Positions 1-13,064 of a stretch of 64,000 nucleotides of DNA are shown here, one piece after another (position 1 is the stretch's first letter; every line of letters begins with the position of its first letter). Below the pieces are notes generated by a model. It was not told the origin of the DNA, did no database searches, and saw only the letters and a list, made by a program, of their open reading frames with translations. The position numbers were made by a program, and so were the translations under genes. This DNA is from Allacma fusca (lineage: Eukaryota > Arthropoda > Collembola > Symphypleona > Sminthuridae): assembly GCA_947179485.1 (NCBI GenBank), contig OX359248.1, positions 52,090,386 through 52,154,385 on the forward strand. The letters run 5' to 3'.

Positions 1-472
1 GAAAATACGTTCAAATGTTTTTAGCTTTGGAAAAACCAAGGTATTTGAAGGGTATTTCTCAAAATGGGATTTTACTGGGAAGTAAATGTTGATGTTAATG
101 TATGGAAAGTTTAAGCTGAATTTACTCCAAACTAGTAATTTAAATATTACTAATTACTTGAAACTTGAAATTTGACTGAAACTGGGCTATAAGTGGTAGA
201 GTTTCGTAAACATTTGAATTCAAATGCTGGGACCGGTAACTTGTTTTTTTTTCAATCCTCGCTCTAGTGAGATAGGATTAGTGAGAACACGTCGAGGAAT
301 TCCCATCATTTGGCTTTTACCAAAACATTTCCTAAATGGTCATTATCTTACGTAAACAGCGTTCAATAACCTTCTCATATAGCTGACAATTCCAAGGGAC
401 TGGGTAAACTCCCGTATGTTTCCTCTTCAAAATGAGCGGGATGGAAAAATATCCGAGAGCGTCTCAGAAAAA

Positions 473-531
473 TTGGAATTTCTCCGGATAATGCATTTTC
501 TCGGAGAGAGGGAATTTCTCAGGGATAATGG
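473..531. repeat. Imperfect direct duplication, about 39-bp period
   Basis: GGAATTTCTCCGGATAATG near 474 is repeated as GGAATTTCTCAGGGATAATG near 511. TCTCCG and CGGAGA form a small inverted pair between them. Confidence 0.75.
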
Positions 532-787
532 GCCGCTTTGCATGGAGACTGGCGCTGGGAATAGACACTCACTTGTGGTGTGGTTACTGATGTAGTTGGA
601 CTAAGAGCAAGCTTCCATTTTCACATCCCATACCATCCATTCCATCAAAAAAAATTCACATTCACTTTACATTTGCGCTATCCCATCATAACCCTTTGTT
701 TTTTTCCACTATACCCCTCCTCTCTATATTCAAAGGCCTTGGGTACTGGCGGAGGAAGAGCAAACATAAGATGAGAGGAAAACATTG

Positions 788-816
788 AGAAAGAGAGAGA
801 CAGGGAGGGAGGGAGA

Positions 817-855
<39 letters not shown>
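788..855. repeat. Purine tract with (GA)16
   Basis: The tract is GA-rich purine with GGGA interruptions, then a pure GA run at 823-855. Confidence 0.95.
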
Positions 856-856
<1 letters not shown>

Positions 857-1924
857 AAGCGAGAGAATTGAGAGAATGAGAGACTAAAACTTTGGAGAAA
901 TTCCCCCGTGTTTGGATTTGCATTGTACGGATCTCTGAGAAACTTGCCACTCTTCATCTGCACTGAAGTGAGTGCCTAGTCTGCGGTTCTAATGGCCGTC
1001 ATTTCATGCATTATAAATAAATATTTCACATTTTAACTCCGACTCATTTCCATCATTCCCTATTCTTTCCCACGCCTGAGAGAAACAGAGAGAGGTTCAA
1101 TTCTTAGTCATTTTCCTCCTTAAACTAACTCCTTCTCCCTTCGGAACTACCAATTCCTTATTCATAAGCAAACTGAACACTTTTCTCTTTTTCATAGTCT
1201 CATTTACCCCCTTACATCTGGAGAATGCTACTAAATCATCTCTCCTCCCCGCCCGCTCCCAGCCTATGTCTTCATGCTTTTTTAATTCCTTTATAATGCC
1301 CCCTTTCTTTCTCCGGAACTTACACACCAGCCATAGAAAGAACCTCGCTCAAAAATTCACTCAAGGTTTCCATTAGAGTAATTACGTAATTCTTTATAAC
1401 GCCATGTAGATCCTTCAAGCCAAGATTCCAGTATCCAACTCCCAGGAACCCCATCCACTTTCCCCCATACATAAGGACAAGGGCCAGTTTAAACAGAGAA
1501 TTTTACTCTTTTGAAACCTTCCTCAAGAATCACATCCTTTGAGTATAGAAAAACCCACACGTCCGCCATAGTATCTAAAAAAATACCTCGGAAAGTGCAG
1601 ACTCAGTTTTTTTTCTCACAATTTCCAGTAGGCGGAAGAGAAAAAGGGAAAAAAGTGCTGATTCTTCTGTTCCTTCCGTGACTGGGCTCGATGGAAAGAA
1701 AACGGGATTGGTTTTGAGACTAAATTGAATTCATTAGAGTAATGGACACTTGGATGTAAGGAAACGCGGGTCACATAAAATCATTGAATAGTCTCAATCC
1801 TATTAAAAGGAGGAATAAAGGGGATAAAATTGGAGATAAATGCATGCGAGAGAGTTGAATAAAAGGGACGTAAGTATCTGTGTGTCTCAGTGTCCTTCTC
1901 CTTATGTGTGTGTCTGTTTGTAGA

Positions 1925-1951
1925 AGAGAGAGAGAGAGAGAAAAAAAAAAG
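1925..1951. repeat. (GA)n followed by A10
   Basis: A short GA run passes directly into a homopolymeric A tract. Confidence 0.9.
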
Positions 1952-4900
1952 AATTTGTGGTTTTATGTAAGACTGACATTGGCCATGCCAGTTAATGTTA
2001 CTGGAGGAGAAGGAGGAGGACGATTGAGGAAAGAAACGTGTCACAACAATCATGAATGAATGAAATAACAGCGAATTAGGTCTTTAGGTCCTTCCATAAA
2101 ATGAAAGTAAAATAAAACTAAAACACGTACTCGTTTTTCACACACGTACATACATACTCCCTATGTATGTAGGTTCCAGCTCAGTCGAATTCTTTCCTAT
2201 TTACAAGCACCCTTATGCACATCACCCTCGCATCCAAAATGTTACCTTTGCATACGAATCTTTGGAGGAATTGACTGCGAACATAGGAGTTTTGGCATAT
2301 ACTTTAGCCATAGGACCCTGAATGTGGGGCCATCATAAGGGAATGCAACATGTTAGAAGTACAAGTCCGTGCATTACAATTACTAGTAGTGCCTATGTGT
2401 GGGCATGTACATACATAGGTACATACGTACGTCCAGAAGTATCTATATATGGGGAAGCTACCCAGCGGCTGAAATGTTGAAAGACACAAGTCAACTGTCC
2501 CCATCAACATCAGCATCTCATATTACGGACTGTGAAGTTGTGTATATGGAGTCCAGACAGTAAAGCGTATAGTAGACTTTGACTATGACAACATCCCTGA
2601 AACCAGCAGAATTATACTCCTGTAAAATATATATTATCTTAGGCTAATTTCTGTAGGCGTATGCTATTCCAAGGAGACAAATTAGCATTGAGATAGATGG
2701 GGATGTAAGGCAATATTTCATCTCGGAGTAAGATCGTATTTTTGAGGGGTATTGTACATCGGGAGGAGACTGTACCTCAGAAGATGCATCTCCTCTGGAA
2801 GTACGCAAACCCCGAGACTTTTTCCGGGCTATACGGAGCAAAGCCATATAAATGCAATTGTGGGATGAGAGGAGCAACGGAATGAGAAAAAAGTCAAGAA
2901 TCTGTGACTGGGAGAGTGTGCCACTAAATAAAGTCTTGGGGAAAAAAAGATGTACTAAATAAAATTGTATACGCCGTAAAAGTGCGAGTCGTAAAATGCT
3001 GAAGAGGCAACTCCAGTCAAGTCAACGTCAATGTGTCGGCTAGATTTTTTCCACTTGAGTCTCTCCTTCTCCAAGACTTTGAGGAGATCTCAAAACCTCC
3101 GGAATGCCCGATATAACAGGAGTTTGAGAGGGAGTAGGAGAGCCGTGCATACATTATGTACATATATGCACACCAATGTGTACACATAAGACCCCGTGTG
3201 TAAAAGTAAAAGTCAAATAAAATGAAGAGCCCTGTGCACATACAGACGCTCACTCCCAATCCCTATGTATGTATGTATATCCATGGAGGGAACTCATACA
3301 CGAATGAATATACGATTGGCAAAAAGACCTGTTTATGACCCACTATTGACATCCCCAAAAGTACAAATAAACCTTTATGTTATGAGCTGCTTTATTTTGA
3401 AACGATTCCCTTCAGAAATACACACAGACACTCATCACATCTCAAATCACATTCAGCCTTTCCTCCTCCATCTAACTCCTTATCCCCTCCCGTATGCATA
3501 TGTTCCGGGGGAAGGAGAGGACTCCCAAAGTTGGAAAAGAGTCTAAAAATCCTATGTCCGTGTGTGTCAAAGGGGGCTATGTGCATCCTCCCGCCCGTCA
3601 GACCCGTCCGGAGTACTGTATAAGGGGATGTTTTTGGTTTAAATACTAAAATATTTTGGCCGTCTTTGCACTTCTCCTTTGGACGACAATGTATCTTTCC
3701 CCCAGTATGTAAGAGCATGGGGATACTTACCGTAAGTGGTTACTATACACGTTACTATTTACGTACTTCTACCAAGTGTGTACTTCTGTGGCAGTTTTTA
3801 TTCTCTGACTATGACTCCAGACTCAGTCATCATATTAGAGGGTAGGAAGGTAAAAGAGAAGTATAGGAGCTCTCAGGGAAATTTCTCTAATGCTCCAATC
3901 TTTCTAAGTTGAAACTATTATCTTGTCCACTTTTTAAATCTTCATAATCGTAACCGTATCAATACAAATGCCAATTCCATTTCCAAATCATGTTACTCTG
4001 GGTCAGGAACTCAAAATTAGGCTCTTTCAAATCAACCGCTCCCTATACTACTTGTTGGTGATGCTCTCTCTCTCTATCTCTATCTCTCTGTCTCACTATC
4101 TATATAGTAGCACTCCCTCAATGCTCTTTGGTACTCCAGTTCTGGAGTAAGGGAAAAAACTGACACTCAAATTGTAACTCGGGCAGAGAAAATGTCATTA
4201 CCTTATTTTACCGGTCCTTTTTCTGCAACTGCACAAAGTTCCTATAATTTATGGATCGTACAATGTAAATCAATATTTAGTATGAAAATGTATAGAGACT
4301 TTCATATGCAGGCCTGAACTATGCATGTATGTATTTCACTACAAAACTAATTTACTATACATGTGATTGGGATTTACTGGGGATGCGTCTCTCTGAAGGC
4401 ACTTTAGAATGCATTTGCATTGGAGGAAAGTATTTCTTGATTTTTATCACCAGTAATATTTTTATTGTCACTCAACACCCCAAAAAGTGTCACTTTCCAC
4501 CACACACCGAGCAAATTACAGTTGGATGAAGCCATCCAAATTTTGTATAACCTACGTCCCCAGTCTTTTTCCCTACTGCTGTATCTAAATCCCATGAATT
4601 TTATCCATTTGAACCCATCCGTCTGATTATTTTATTTACTTGGTATTTACGACCTATCAGACTTCCCCATCAATTTATGACTGCTCCATCACTCCTGTTT
4701 ACTCCGACCCTATTATATGGTAATGGTGATGAAGGAAATCAGTGCTCGTAAATTTTCCCTTGTAACAGATACTACTATAGTAATGACATTACACCCATCA
4801 ATTGGAATAGCAATGTACAAATAGAATTCCCTATCAATCGCCATCAGACCTATTATATTATCCTCCACGGAAAGTAAAATCAATGCTGGGGTTGAGAGAC

Positions 4901-6069
4901 CGCAAGAGTCAATATTTTTCATTTTGTACGTACAGTACACAGTCCGGTGAAGGATTCCCTTTTGTAAATTCAAATTCTCTGGGGTTCCATGAAGCTCTGG
5001 GAAAAGGATGAGGCTACTACAATCAAATTGAAAGAACTCTCTTAACATTGGATAAAAACCACGGAGGAAAAACGCAACGAGAAAAAATGGTAGATTTTTT
5101 TTTCTTTTAATGAAGCTCTTCCCTATTGTTCAGGGCTGAATGGTTTTTCTGCTCAAAGGTTTTATTTGAGAGTAGGAGTGCTAAATTCTGGAGACAAATT
5201 GTTTTGTTATGTTTGGGTAAAATTGTTTCCAGGCTGTACAAATACAAGGGAGAGATTGGCAAATGAGAAGGATAGTTCCCGAGCCCTCCCTCCGCTATAG
5301 AGACATCAAAAGGGTGGAGTTCCTGATGAGAGTTGTGACTTTTCAATCGAGTCAATGTATTTTTGTGGGGATAGAAAAATAGGTATAATTTGTGTGCTCG
5401 TAGTATATTTCTGAAAGCATACGGTGAAATTTACTATACTGTAGATACTCCACTACGTAGGAGGAAGCGTGCTCTCAAGTAGTAAAATGGAACGTTATTT
5501 TTGGTGTTGAGAAATTTTCGGACGATTTCCAATATGACATTTGAATCCATTGTGGAAGTTTCCATTGTGTGCAGTCCGGGACTGGATGACATTTTCTTTC
5601 CCTCGACTCTCAACCCAGAGACAACAGAGAGCTTCATGTATTACAATAGGAACTTGATTAGGAAAATGTATTAGAGGGAAAATCTTCTCCTGAATCCATC
5701 CTCCACTCCACGCTCCAGGAGGCTAAAGGAGTAGGAAAAAAAATAAATGTCAGTGAGTTCCAGCAAGTGTCCTTTGTACTGTATGCTTGGCCAACACTAA
5801 TTGCCAATTAAAGTGAATAGATTCTCATGGAGCATGAAAGGAAAGTCTGGAGGAGACTCGATTTGGTTCGGACTATTTAGAAATTTAATTGGGCAGAAAA
5901 GTTGAAATGTCTTATTACACTTTGCTCCAAAAGACGTCTGTCTGATATGAACATTCTCAGATATAGGAAAATCCATTTGCGAAAAGTAGATTTAGACTAC
6001 CTAAAGCAAATATTTGAGTTCAAATGTTATGTGCACACGTTGTGGATGGAGATTACCTCCCGAGAGGAG

Positions 6070-6072
<3 letters not shown>

Positions 6073-6100
<28 letters not shown>
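6073..6100. repeat. (TC)14 microsatellite
   Basis: 28 bp of pure TC followed by AGAGAATTC. Confidence 0.95.
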
Positions 6101-7721
6101 AGAGAATTCATTAGGCGTGATGTGAAAAAAAAATCTCTAGTTTTTGTATAAACATGACTAAATGGGGATTTCAAGGAATCCTCTCTCACATCTTGGTCTC
6201 ACTGGTTCGAGGGGAAATGGTGATAAGAAAGTGTTTTTTCTTTCGGTGGAATTGCTTTTAACCCTTTGATTTACTAGCCAAAGACAGCTTGATCGTTGTG
6301 GAGTATAGTCGGGCTGACTGGGGATATGTATCTCCATATGGTGAGGGAGCTCGGATCAACATGGCAGTTGTAATAAACCTAATGGCTACTAAAATATTAA
6401 TGTACTTATGACTTGATAAAAGTCAGAAGGGTGGTCAGCAGCAGGGAGCCTCATAAATCAACCTTTGGCAGAGTCGGAATATTTTGAGGATGTCAGAGCC
6501 CTGTCGGAAATAGACTTCTCATCCTGACCAATAATTTCAACTTTCCATGAGATGATCCAGTCCATTGATCGTATATAGCAAGAAGACCATTTTTACTATA
6601 AATTCTAAGCAAATAGGAAAAGCACCCCGTGGAGCTCCGTCCTTTTCGTATTTATTTGGTGGAAATATGAATCGTACAGAATCTACTTCTGGGGTTGTTT
6701 CCCTCACAATGTAGAAACATTTACACTTCTCATAGGACTAAAGAGTGTACGTTTTAGTAGATACTACAGCACTAAAGTGTACATTCCCTATATGAGAGGA
6801 CACCCTCATAAGAGAATTTTGTATAGAATAGTTGGGAGTCAATAAGTTTGCAAAATAACGGATGCCATTGCTTTTCGCATTGCAGTAAAACGCAACAGAA
6901 TTCAAATATATGATAATCATTGTGAGCAATCTGTATAGCTTTGGGTGCTTGTTTGCTAAACACGTCCCTTTGTTTTTTTGTCTTCCCCTTTCGCTTGATA
7001 TTGTTGGGCTTGTAAGGAAGCCTTCTGTTACTGTAAGAAAAGGGATTTATTTACGTCGCAGAGCGAACCACCTCATCCGTGGATGTTCAGGTTGAGGGAG
7101 ATACTACTAAGATTTGCATCAGTTAGGACAAATGAATGACACACACCTTTCAAACATGCTTTGTTTTGCGGATTAAATAAGCCAATTTGTAGTACTAACA
7201 GAGAGCCATAATTGGGGCTGTTTCCACGGGAAAAAACTATAGTGTTCTTAGATAAATAGTGTTAGATCCCAGGTTTTTTATCCTAGCGGCGCTTTTGAGA
7301 GGGAAAAAAATGAGACCCTCCCTTTTGAAAATATGGGAAGGATTTGGGGCCTGTGGGAAGAAAAAAAGGATTTTTGAGAAAAAAGCAACTTCATGCATGA
7401 ATTCAACTACATTTGCAGTCCAGATAAAAAGAGACGATAAATTTCTCAGGACGAGGACAGTGAGTATGGAGTCCAAGCTATTGTTATTCCTTTCCCATCT
7501 GTAATTTTCCCAAGAAGAGAGGAAAAGGAAGGCGAGTCGAAGTCATTTGAGAGGACGACGATATCATCATAGGAACCTTTGCCAAGAGCCAGGAAACAAG
7601 AAGTTTCCAAGAGTTTTTTTTTCCCTCTCTCCAGCCGGAACTCCAGGGACTTCCAAAAACTTGTCCGTTGGTTCACGCACATGCATTACTATACACGGGA
7701 AATCTTTTCTTCTCTCCGTGA

Positions 7722-7796
7722 CTCTCTCTCTCTCTCTATCTGAAACTCTCTCTCTCTCTCTTCCAGCTCTCTCTCTCTCTCTCTCTTCCCTCTCCT
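7722..7796. repeat. Compound CT microsatellite
   Basis: Three CT runs are separated by short non-CT words (TATCTGAAA and TTCCAG). The tract keeps long frames open on both strands, which explains a spurious 166-codon minus frame at 7567-8067. Confidence 0.95.
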
Positions 7797-8101
7797 TGTC
7801 ATTTGATATATAAAACTTGTCTAAGCCCAAGTCTGAAGGGAAGTTGAGCCAGGCTATTTGAGATTCTGGGAAGCCGGGGCTCAACGTTGTGAAAGTTTGG
7901 AATTTTAATTCGCCTCCCTCCCAAAGTTTTCTTTGGAGCTGGGAGACGGAGGAGAACTTGCTCCTCGACCTACAAATGGTCAGCTTGAGTACATATGTAC
8001 ATGTCTGGTTGTGGGCTCGGGCGTAACCCTCTCTTTCTCCTCTGCAACTTTTATCTATCTCATGCATAGGAAAACTACATCCCTGCTCATCTCAGACTCC
8101 C

Positions 8102-8103
<2 letters not shown>

Positions 8104-8134
<31 letters not shown>
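8104..8134. repeat. (CT)15 microsatellite
   Basis: About 31 bp of CT repeat. Confidence 0.95.
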
Positions 8135-8136
<2 letters not shown>

Positions 8137-8670
8137 ACTCACTCTTTCTCCGTAACTTAATCTCACTAACTTGATTGTAGTCGAATTTCCCTCTCCGTAT
8201 CTTGTAAATAATCCAACATAAAGCATGTACGTGTGTTGGGAATTTAAATACAAGCTTTGGGAACGGGAGAGTTGGCAATCAAGGAAATAAGATTATGATT
8301 CTGTACATAAACTACATTCCAAATGCACATCTCCATGTTGCGGGTTCAATACCCATGTATTAGAATTTCCCTCAGAATGAGAAAGCGTCTTAACAAACAA
8401 CAATGCTACCAATTGTAACAATGTAGAGTCCTTTTATTTCATTAAGGTAAATATGGATGTAGGAAGTGTGAGGGAATTTTTTTAAAAAAGTTTTGCTCAG
8501 CAATTCTTTGGGAAAGTTTCGTAACATTAGAAGGCTATGAAAAAATTTGAGTTTATCTTTTAACGGGATTTACTACAGCCTCTAATGTGGTTTTGGGGGA
8601 AGAAAGCTACAAATCATGGAGTTTTTTTTTCGGAGGATACTTTTCTTAGGGAGGGTTTTCTGAAGAGAGT

Positions 8671-8691
8671 TGTGCGTGTGTGTGTGTGTGT
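8671..8691. repeat. (TG)n microsatellite
   Basis: Short TG run with one CG interruption. Confidence 0.9.
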
Positions 8692-9232
8692 TTTAGAAAG
8701 GGGGGAATGTACAGTGTGCTCTTGTTGTATGAAGGAAGGAGTTGTGAGAGAATTGTGTGAGTAAAATTGGATTTGGGTTCTTGTAGGGTAACTGTGAGAG
8801 GGAGGGCGGACATTATGGGGAAGAGTTGGTTTGAGAAAAATTGTGAATTTTTTTTCTGTAGATTTTGATGTGACAACTTTTGTACATGAAAAAGAGATAT
8901 GAGGCGTAGTTCGGGAGGAAGAGGAAGACTAAGGGTTCTCTTCTTACGACAAGTCTAGTGGATATTTGAGCGATATTTCAATTCACGGTCCATTGTGCAT
9001 TTCTGAGAAAATGCTGGGATTGCATGGCGGTTGCCAGTGTAAATTCTCGTGCTTCACTTCACTAACACCGCTAACAACACCCGCGTCTTCCAGACACATC
9101 TTCATGCTACATTTCACATACCGATTCCCACTTTTCTCAGGGCCCAACGCTCCACTTCCTAACTACATACTCTCCATAGACCATCCCATTATCCACCTAC
9201 TAGAAGACTATATCCTGGCGATAGTACTCTCA

Positions 9233-9257
9233 TCTCTCTCTCTCTCTCTCTCTCTCT
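9233..9257. repeat. (TC)12 microsatellite
   Basis: 25 bp of TC repeat. It lies inside a long open frame with a non-ATG start (8966-9622) and encodes a Ser-Leu run there. Confidence 0.95.
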
Positions 9258-11094
9258 TTCCCTTCTCTCCCTCAACCTTTCATTCCCAGTCCACATGCAA
9301 GGCTTGCAAAATCATACTAAAACTTTACTTACTCACCATTAGTCAGCTTCCAAGTAATTTTTCAGCTCGTACTCCCGAAACTATTCCAACTCTCCTAAAA
9401 ATCAACGCGCCTCACTGTTTTTACCTTCTGTTTTTTTCCATCCGCAGACACGTATGTACATATGTACATAGTCTCAATAATTACTCCTATTCTGCTCCAA
9501 ATTACGGTCCCAATATTGATTTTGCGGGGTACGGTCGACAGCTTCATACTTCATTGTGCTGCATTTCGGGGTTCCAGTCAATGTTATTTATCATCAGTCA
9601 ATTTAATCCCTATTGTTCTTAATGGAATGAGATGAACTGACGCGCGGGGCTTTTGAATGCAGTTATTTGCATATTTCAGGAATAAGAATGACATTATATG
9701 TGCCCTGAGATCAATTTTTAATTTTTATTGATTTTTCATCCAATAATATCTTTAGTTACAAATACCCAGAAAGGTTGTCTTTATTTGACTCACGTTTTTG
9801 ACTCTCGCAGACTGTAACGTTTGGCTAAAGTAATTATTACTGTTTCCCTATTTATAAGTTTCGAAATAACTTTAAATTTCAAATTATTCACTCATTGTAC
9901 TCAGATATTTTAAAAAGTTTACTTTGTACTCTCATCCTTCTTATAGGTAGAAACGGTTCTGGGTGTAAATCTTAATTTCTGTGTCAATAAAAAGGTAGAG
10001 TTTGGATGTACAAGTTTAATTTGTAACTTGTACAAAAAATTGAGAAATAGAGCCTCGAGCCTTAATACACAAACTAGTGACTTCATCCTTGTAAATACAA
10101 GTAGTAGCAAGAATTAAAATCAATTACCAAAGTATTGAGCCTGGCTGCGTCTCCCCTGAATGAAGTCTTTATAAATTAATAATGGTTCAATAAATGCCAC
10201 TATTGTTACATGATTTGGGGGTGTAAAGGGAATAAATGAGTTTTTTTGAAGGTTTCAATATACTCCTGGTTCCCCAGGAAGAATGATACCTCATAGTGTA
10301 TGTTGACAGGATGAGAAAAAAGTGGATTTTGATAGTTGGGAAACATGACCATAATGAACTCACTTGAGTCCGTATCTGCCGCTAAGGTTGAGCTCTACAG
10401 CAGTAGTGATTGTTTGGATTTCCATTGAAAACTACTCCAGACCTGACGCCTTGCAAACGATTTCTCAAGTTGAGAGTGGAAGTGAAGTCACTTATGGTGT
10501 CGTCGTATAAGGAGGTTTTAAGGAAAGCGGTAATAACTCCGCGAGGGAGTCATCCATGATTCCAAAAAGGGATATCTTCATTATCGTCTTTTTTTGACTT
10601 TGCACACACGAGGGAGAGAGAGAGAGAGAGAGACGGAAAGCCGCCCATAAATTTACCCCACAGTAATAATTAAGGAATATTGAGAATCGAAACTCATACT
10701 GTACCTGTGCCCTATCTCTCCACAACTGAATTTATTAACCTCCCATCCTCCATCTCCACTGCTGAGTTAACTTATGTAGCAACTCTGTGGGGGTTTACGA
10801 GCGATATCTTACTCCGAGCACATACACTCAAGCTATTTGTAGTGTTTCCATACGGCCTGTAAATAATCCTAAAAGAAACATGTGATCTGACTCCCCATAT
10901 GTATCCCAACTCAATCCACTCCACCATTTTAATGTCTCTCACCGAACTCACATTACTCCACAAGCAGCACATACTTCACCTGGAGCTTCCACCATGTTTT
11001 TTCAAACCATCAGGGAAAAATCCGTATGAGTTCAACCCTCCTCTGTCTTCCACACCGGCGGAGCATCAGAGGATAAACTTCCTATATGTTCCTC

Positions 11095-11098
<4 letters not shown>

Positions 11099-11125
<27 letters not shown>
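11099..11125. repeat. (CT)13 microsatellite
   Basis: 27 bp of CT. A second CT run follows at 11279-11295, and a GA run precedes at 10614-10633. Confidence 0.95.
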
Positions 11126-11129
<4 letters not shown>

Positions 11130-12973
11130 ACGTAACTTAATGTAATTTGAATTGCACCTGCTGTGACTTACACGAATTTCCTCCTACCCCCTTTAATCTT
11201 TCTTAGTACCGTCACACACGCAAGCTTTTTTTACTTTGGAAATTTTTCAACCCTATAGGATCATTTTTCCATTTTTTTTCTCTCTCTCTCTCTCTTTGCC
11301 TCTCCCTCCACTTACAAGCCCTCTTTCCCTGTAACCCACACAGAGACACACTAGTAGCTTCAGGAGTACATCGGAACTTAGGAAAAGTGTAACTCACCCC
11401 GAAACAGTGACTTCCACGGAAATTATATTACCATATTTGAATTCTCCCTAAAAAACTAATTTATTTTCACTTTTCAATCCTCCATTGAAAATTGAGCCTG
11501 AGCATCTGTGCTTGAGAATTCCCCATGCGCCTGTATGTATGTATGTAGAATGTGTACGTTCATGCTAGCCTCAGCATCCAAGCTTTAACATTCAAGCCCG
11601 TCTGTACTCCTTCCATATGTATTTAAATGCCTGGAAGAAAATACAATAGGAAAGTAATTTAGGGAGGGAAATTCCTTCACGCGGAGGAGTCACACATCAG
11701 CCCAAAGCCCGGCATCCATTTTCTCCCGGAAAGAAATTGAAAGAGCCTGAATTTAAATTTGAATTTACATTGCGGGCAGATTCCTTCCACGTTCTTCCTC
11801 CTCAGAGAGGGGAAAATAAGCGAGGGCCTTCAAGTGTGTGAAACAATGTTGGCAGGAGCCATCCAGTATATACTCCAGGCCGGAAGACAGCTCAGTAATT
11901 AAAGTGTCACATGAATCAGGGAGCCCATGGAAGAGGGGAAGCTCAAACTTTTTCCCTGAATACTAAATGAATGAAACCGCACATGCTACACTCTTAATCT
12001 AACTAGCTAAAAGTAGCTCTCCAGCCAATATTTAAATTCTTGGAGGCAATTAAGTCGAAGTTGAAGCAACCTACATATGAGAGTATCTATACTGTATTAG
12101 ACGCAAGTGCAGAATCTCACTTTAGCCCATACATAAATACAGTAGCTAATATCCAGGCCTCTAATATATGTCTCTCCTCATGCTCCTCCCAATTTCCAAA
12201 GTCTCAAATAATTTCCCAGGGCAAAAACTTGTGAGAAAATGTTGAATCATGGAAATTCATTATCAGCCACGCTGATACGGAATCACTGGAAAGTCAGAAA
12301 AATGAAGGAGCCCCAACCCAAGAGCCCAACTCAGACTGATAGGGAAATGAATGAAGGATTTTTTCTCATGTGATTTTCTATCCTATTAAAGATTTTCCTA
12401 ATAATTTTTAATTGGGGATGAGCCTAATCTCCTGAGAGATTAGTGGAACATCAAAGTCATTCCGTGCGGAGACTAATGCGCAATTTAGGCTAAATTTGAA
12501 AATAATAATTAAATTAATTAGTCCCTAGCCCATAACTTGTGTTCAACTTTTACGACTCAGGTCAGAGTTGACAGGAGTGAGTTGGCTCGTGAGAGGAAAA
12601 ACAGTCAGCCGACAAAGTCCGGCAAAGAGGCTGGGCAAAAAAAAAAAAAAAGAAGACTGAGTCTCATATATATAAGATGAGTGTCTCTGGATGAAGATAC
12701 TCTTGTGTAGGAAAATGACGTCAGGGTGAGAGAAAGATGAATCTAATTTTAATCTCCTTGTCAAGACGACATTGTGCTTGAGTAATGGTCCGGATCGAGA
12801 GTCGAAAAACACAGTTTTGAGGAAGGGGGGATCGGCAATTGATCACAAAATTAAGAAACAGAGATGAACATCCAGAAAATAAATAGTACTCAAGGAGCCT
12901 CTCCTAAATGGAAATGTCAGCCCCATCCCCGACCGTCCATGTTTTTTTGATGGAGGGGATAATAATTCCTTAG

Positions 12974-13064
12974 AAATATTAACAATACGGATTAAAAGAC
13001 TATCAAGCTCATTCCCAAGTGCTATTGATGGTGAGTTGACAGTCTTTTGATAATCTAAATATTT
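12974..13064 (+). ncRNA. Candidate microRNA-like hairpin (untested)
   Basis: The left arm 12989-13011 folds on the right arm 13032-13056. Pairs are GGATT/AATCT (one G-U), then AAAAGACT/AGTCTTTT, an A-C mismatch, TCAA/TTGA, a bulged G, and CTCA/TGAG. That is 21 pairs around a 20-nt loop (13012-13031), with a 3-nt bulge (GAT) on the 3' arm. A further AAATATT/AATATTT pairing at 12974-12980 and 13058-13064 could extend the base. Arm and loop sizes suit an animal pre-miRNA, but chance hairpins of this size are common in AT-rich DNA. The arms do not match any conserved microRNA I can recall (let-7, miR-1, miR-9, miR-124, bantam). It could equally be a MITE remnant. The minus strand would fold as well. 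Confidence 0.25.

Larger units (their letters stand above)
1..7721. other. Non-coding stretch, no gene seen
   Basis: The sequence is mostly unique. It holds a short direct duplication (473-531), GA microsatellites at 823-855 and 1925-1951, a TC tract at 6073-6100, and scattered TATG/TACATA words (2100-2460, 3260). Open frames up to about 110 codons occur on both strands with no recognisable domain, and several overlap antisense to each other, as expected by chance. A TACAGTACACAGTCC word at about 4931 is a weak match to the MITE ends described elsewhere. Confidence 0.7.

Noticed and set aside
7567..8067. 166-codon minus-strand frame
   Set aside because: It is kept open by the CT tract at 7722-7796, which reads as alternating Arg-Glu. 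There is no other support.
8336..8360. GGTTCAATACC, a B-box-like word
   Set aside because: The flanks do not form a T-stem and there is no A-box or cloverleaf upstream.
8966..9622. 218-codon plus-strand open frame, the longest in the window
   Set aside because: It starts at TTG rather than ATG and runs through a TC microsatellite giving a Ser-Leu tract. The rest has no domain and a Ser/Leu/Ile-biased composition typical of translated pyrimidine-rich DNA.
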